Shown in pieces: positions 63,286 to 64,000 of a stretch of DNA of 64,000 bases (position 1 is its first letter; each line of letters starts with the position of its first letter). The stretch comes from G963678445 sp963678445 (GTDB taxonomy: Bacteria; Hydrogenedentota; Hydrogenedentia; Hydrogenedentales; G963678445). Location of the stretch: positions 2,046,001 to 2,110,000 of the forward strand of contig OY782877.1 in NCBI GenBank assembly GCA_963678445.1, read 5' to 3'. A program made the translations under genes and the position numbers. The notes under the pieces are model-generated. The model worked only from the letters and a program-made list of their open reading frames with translations. It was not told the DNA's origin and did not search any database.

Positions 63286-64000
63286 CTAGGCGCACTCTTT
63301 TAACCAGTCATAGCCTCGTTCTTCCAATTCCAACGCCAATTCTTTCATGCCCGAACGCACAATGCGTCCCTGATATAAAACATGCACAAAATCCGGGACA
63401 ATGTAATTAAGCAGACGCTGGTAATGCGTTACCACAATAAAGGCGCGTTTGGGGCTGCGTAACTTATTGACGCCCTCAGCGACGATACGCAACGCATCAA
63501 TATCCAGTCCCGAATCGGTCTCATCCAGTATGGCCAGGTGCGGCTCCAATATAGCGAGCTGCAGAATTTCGTTGCGTTTCTTTTCCCCCCCTGAAAAACC
63601 CAGGTTTACAAAACGTTCTGCAAAATGGGGTTCCACCTCGATGTGCGCCATCTTTTCATGTAATAGCTCTTCAAAGTCGAGTGGGTCCAGCTCTTCCAGT
63701 TTTCGACTGCGTCGAATCTCATTGAGGGCCGCCCGAAGAAAATGCGCATTGCTGACCCCGGGAATTTCTACAGGATATTGGAAGGCGAGAAAAAGACCCA
63801 GACGGGCGCGTTCTTCCGGCGGCATCTCCAGCAGGTTTTGCTTTAAAAAGGTAACGCGGCTGCCCGCATCCACTTCATAGGCTTCTTTTCCTGCCAAGAC
63901 ATGCGCCAACGTACTTTTGCCCGAACCGTTTGGCCCCATGATGGCGTGCACCTCACCAGCTTCTACATGCAGGTCAAGCCCTTTAAGTATAGGCGCGCCA
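63286..64000 (-). CDS. sufC: SufC ATPase (5' end outside window)
   Basis: ABC ATPase of the SufBCD complex. Walker A MGPNGSGKST, signature NLGFSGGEKKRNE, Walker B HLAILDETDSGLD and the switch His in IVVTHYQ are all visible. The frame stays open through base 64000 (GAPILKGLDLHVEAGEVHAI), so about 10-20 N-terminal residues are missing. It starts 15 bases before sufD. Confidence 0.97.
   Translation of the reverse strand, partial: GAPILKGLDLHVEAGEVHAIMGPNGSGKSTLAHVLAGKEAYEVDAGSRVTFLKQNLLEMPPEERARLGLFLAFQYPVEIPGVSNAHFLRAALNEIRRSRKLEELDPLDFEELLHEKMAHIEVEPHFAERFVNLGFSGGEKKRNEILQLAILEPHLAILDETDSGLDIDALRIVAEGVNKLRSPKRAFIVVTHYQRLLNYIVPDFVHVLYQGRIVRSGMKELALELEERGYDWLKECA

Overview
The window is a bacterial chromosome segment from a Gram-negative-type, envelope-rich heterotroph. 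It shows Tat and lipoprotein signals, Na+-translocating NADH:quinone reductase, an elaborate chemosensory operon, a SUF iron-sulfur operon and very large surface proteins. The best guess at lineage is the Planctomycetota/Lentisphaerota neighbourhood, most likely Candidatus Hydrogenedentota. That guess rests on EGEGEG linkers, a C-terminal repeat with the motif SELLRVIQ, many Tat-exported Gfo/Idh/MocA and xylose-isomerase-like proteins, and giant beta-helix/Ig proteins. It is inference from protein style, not a marker gene. I see no rRNA, tRNA, insertion sequence, prophage or CRISPR.

Layout. 1-4.4 kb: 3' part of a secreted beta-helix protein with 11 Ig-like repeats. 4.4-6.4 kb: a stand-alone cNMP-binding protein and ATP sulfurylase. 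6.5-11.0 kb (minus): glpQ and a very large GH13 enzyme. 11.2-17.4 kb: a sulfotransferase-like protein and, on minus, a giant three-module beta-helix protein ending in paired EF-hand-like repeats. 17.9-21.0 kb: a Gfo/Idh/MocA oxidoreductase and a GT-C-like membrane protein. 21.0-24.2 kb: two copies of an intergenic repeat followed by a four-gene zinc-ribbon/RDD membrane cluster. 24.2-28.9 kb: a structured leader, a nitrilase-fold protein lacking its catalytic Cys, and a large GH42-like exported protein.

29.1-38.9 kb: chemosensory operon cheA-cheW-cheX-cheY-cheD1-cheR-cheD2-HDOD-REC-cheX2-cheB, without receptors or flagellar genes. Its CheA carries four exact 24-residue motifs of the kind that bind c-di-GMP in MshEN domains. 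38.9-46.0 kb (minus): nqrABCDEF plus apbE, whose product attaches FMN to NqrB and NqrC. 46.2-52.2 kb: metallophosphoesterase, two sugar-isomerase/amidohydrolase-type enzymes, a PH-domain membrane protein, a nucleotide-sugar epimerase and a GT2-methyltransferase fusion. 52.2-55.2 kb: an EGEGEG lipoprotein sharing the EF-hand-like C-terminus, and a Tat-exported isomerase-like protein. 55.4-60.1 kb: a SpoU methyltransferase, a PPDK/rifampicin-phosphotransferase-like enzyme and a convergent overlapping GT-C-like protein. 60.2-64.0 kb (minus): sufC-sufD-sufS-sufU, with sufC running off the right edge.

The items most worth following up are the predicted c-di-GMP-sensing CheA, a roughly 110-130 nt repeat found upstream of unrelated genes (four copies, one degenerate), the structured leader with the Cys-less nitrilase homologue, and the shared EF-hand-like terminal domain of the surface proteins.
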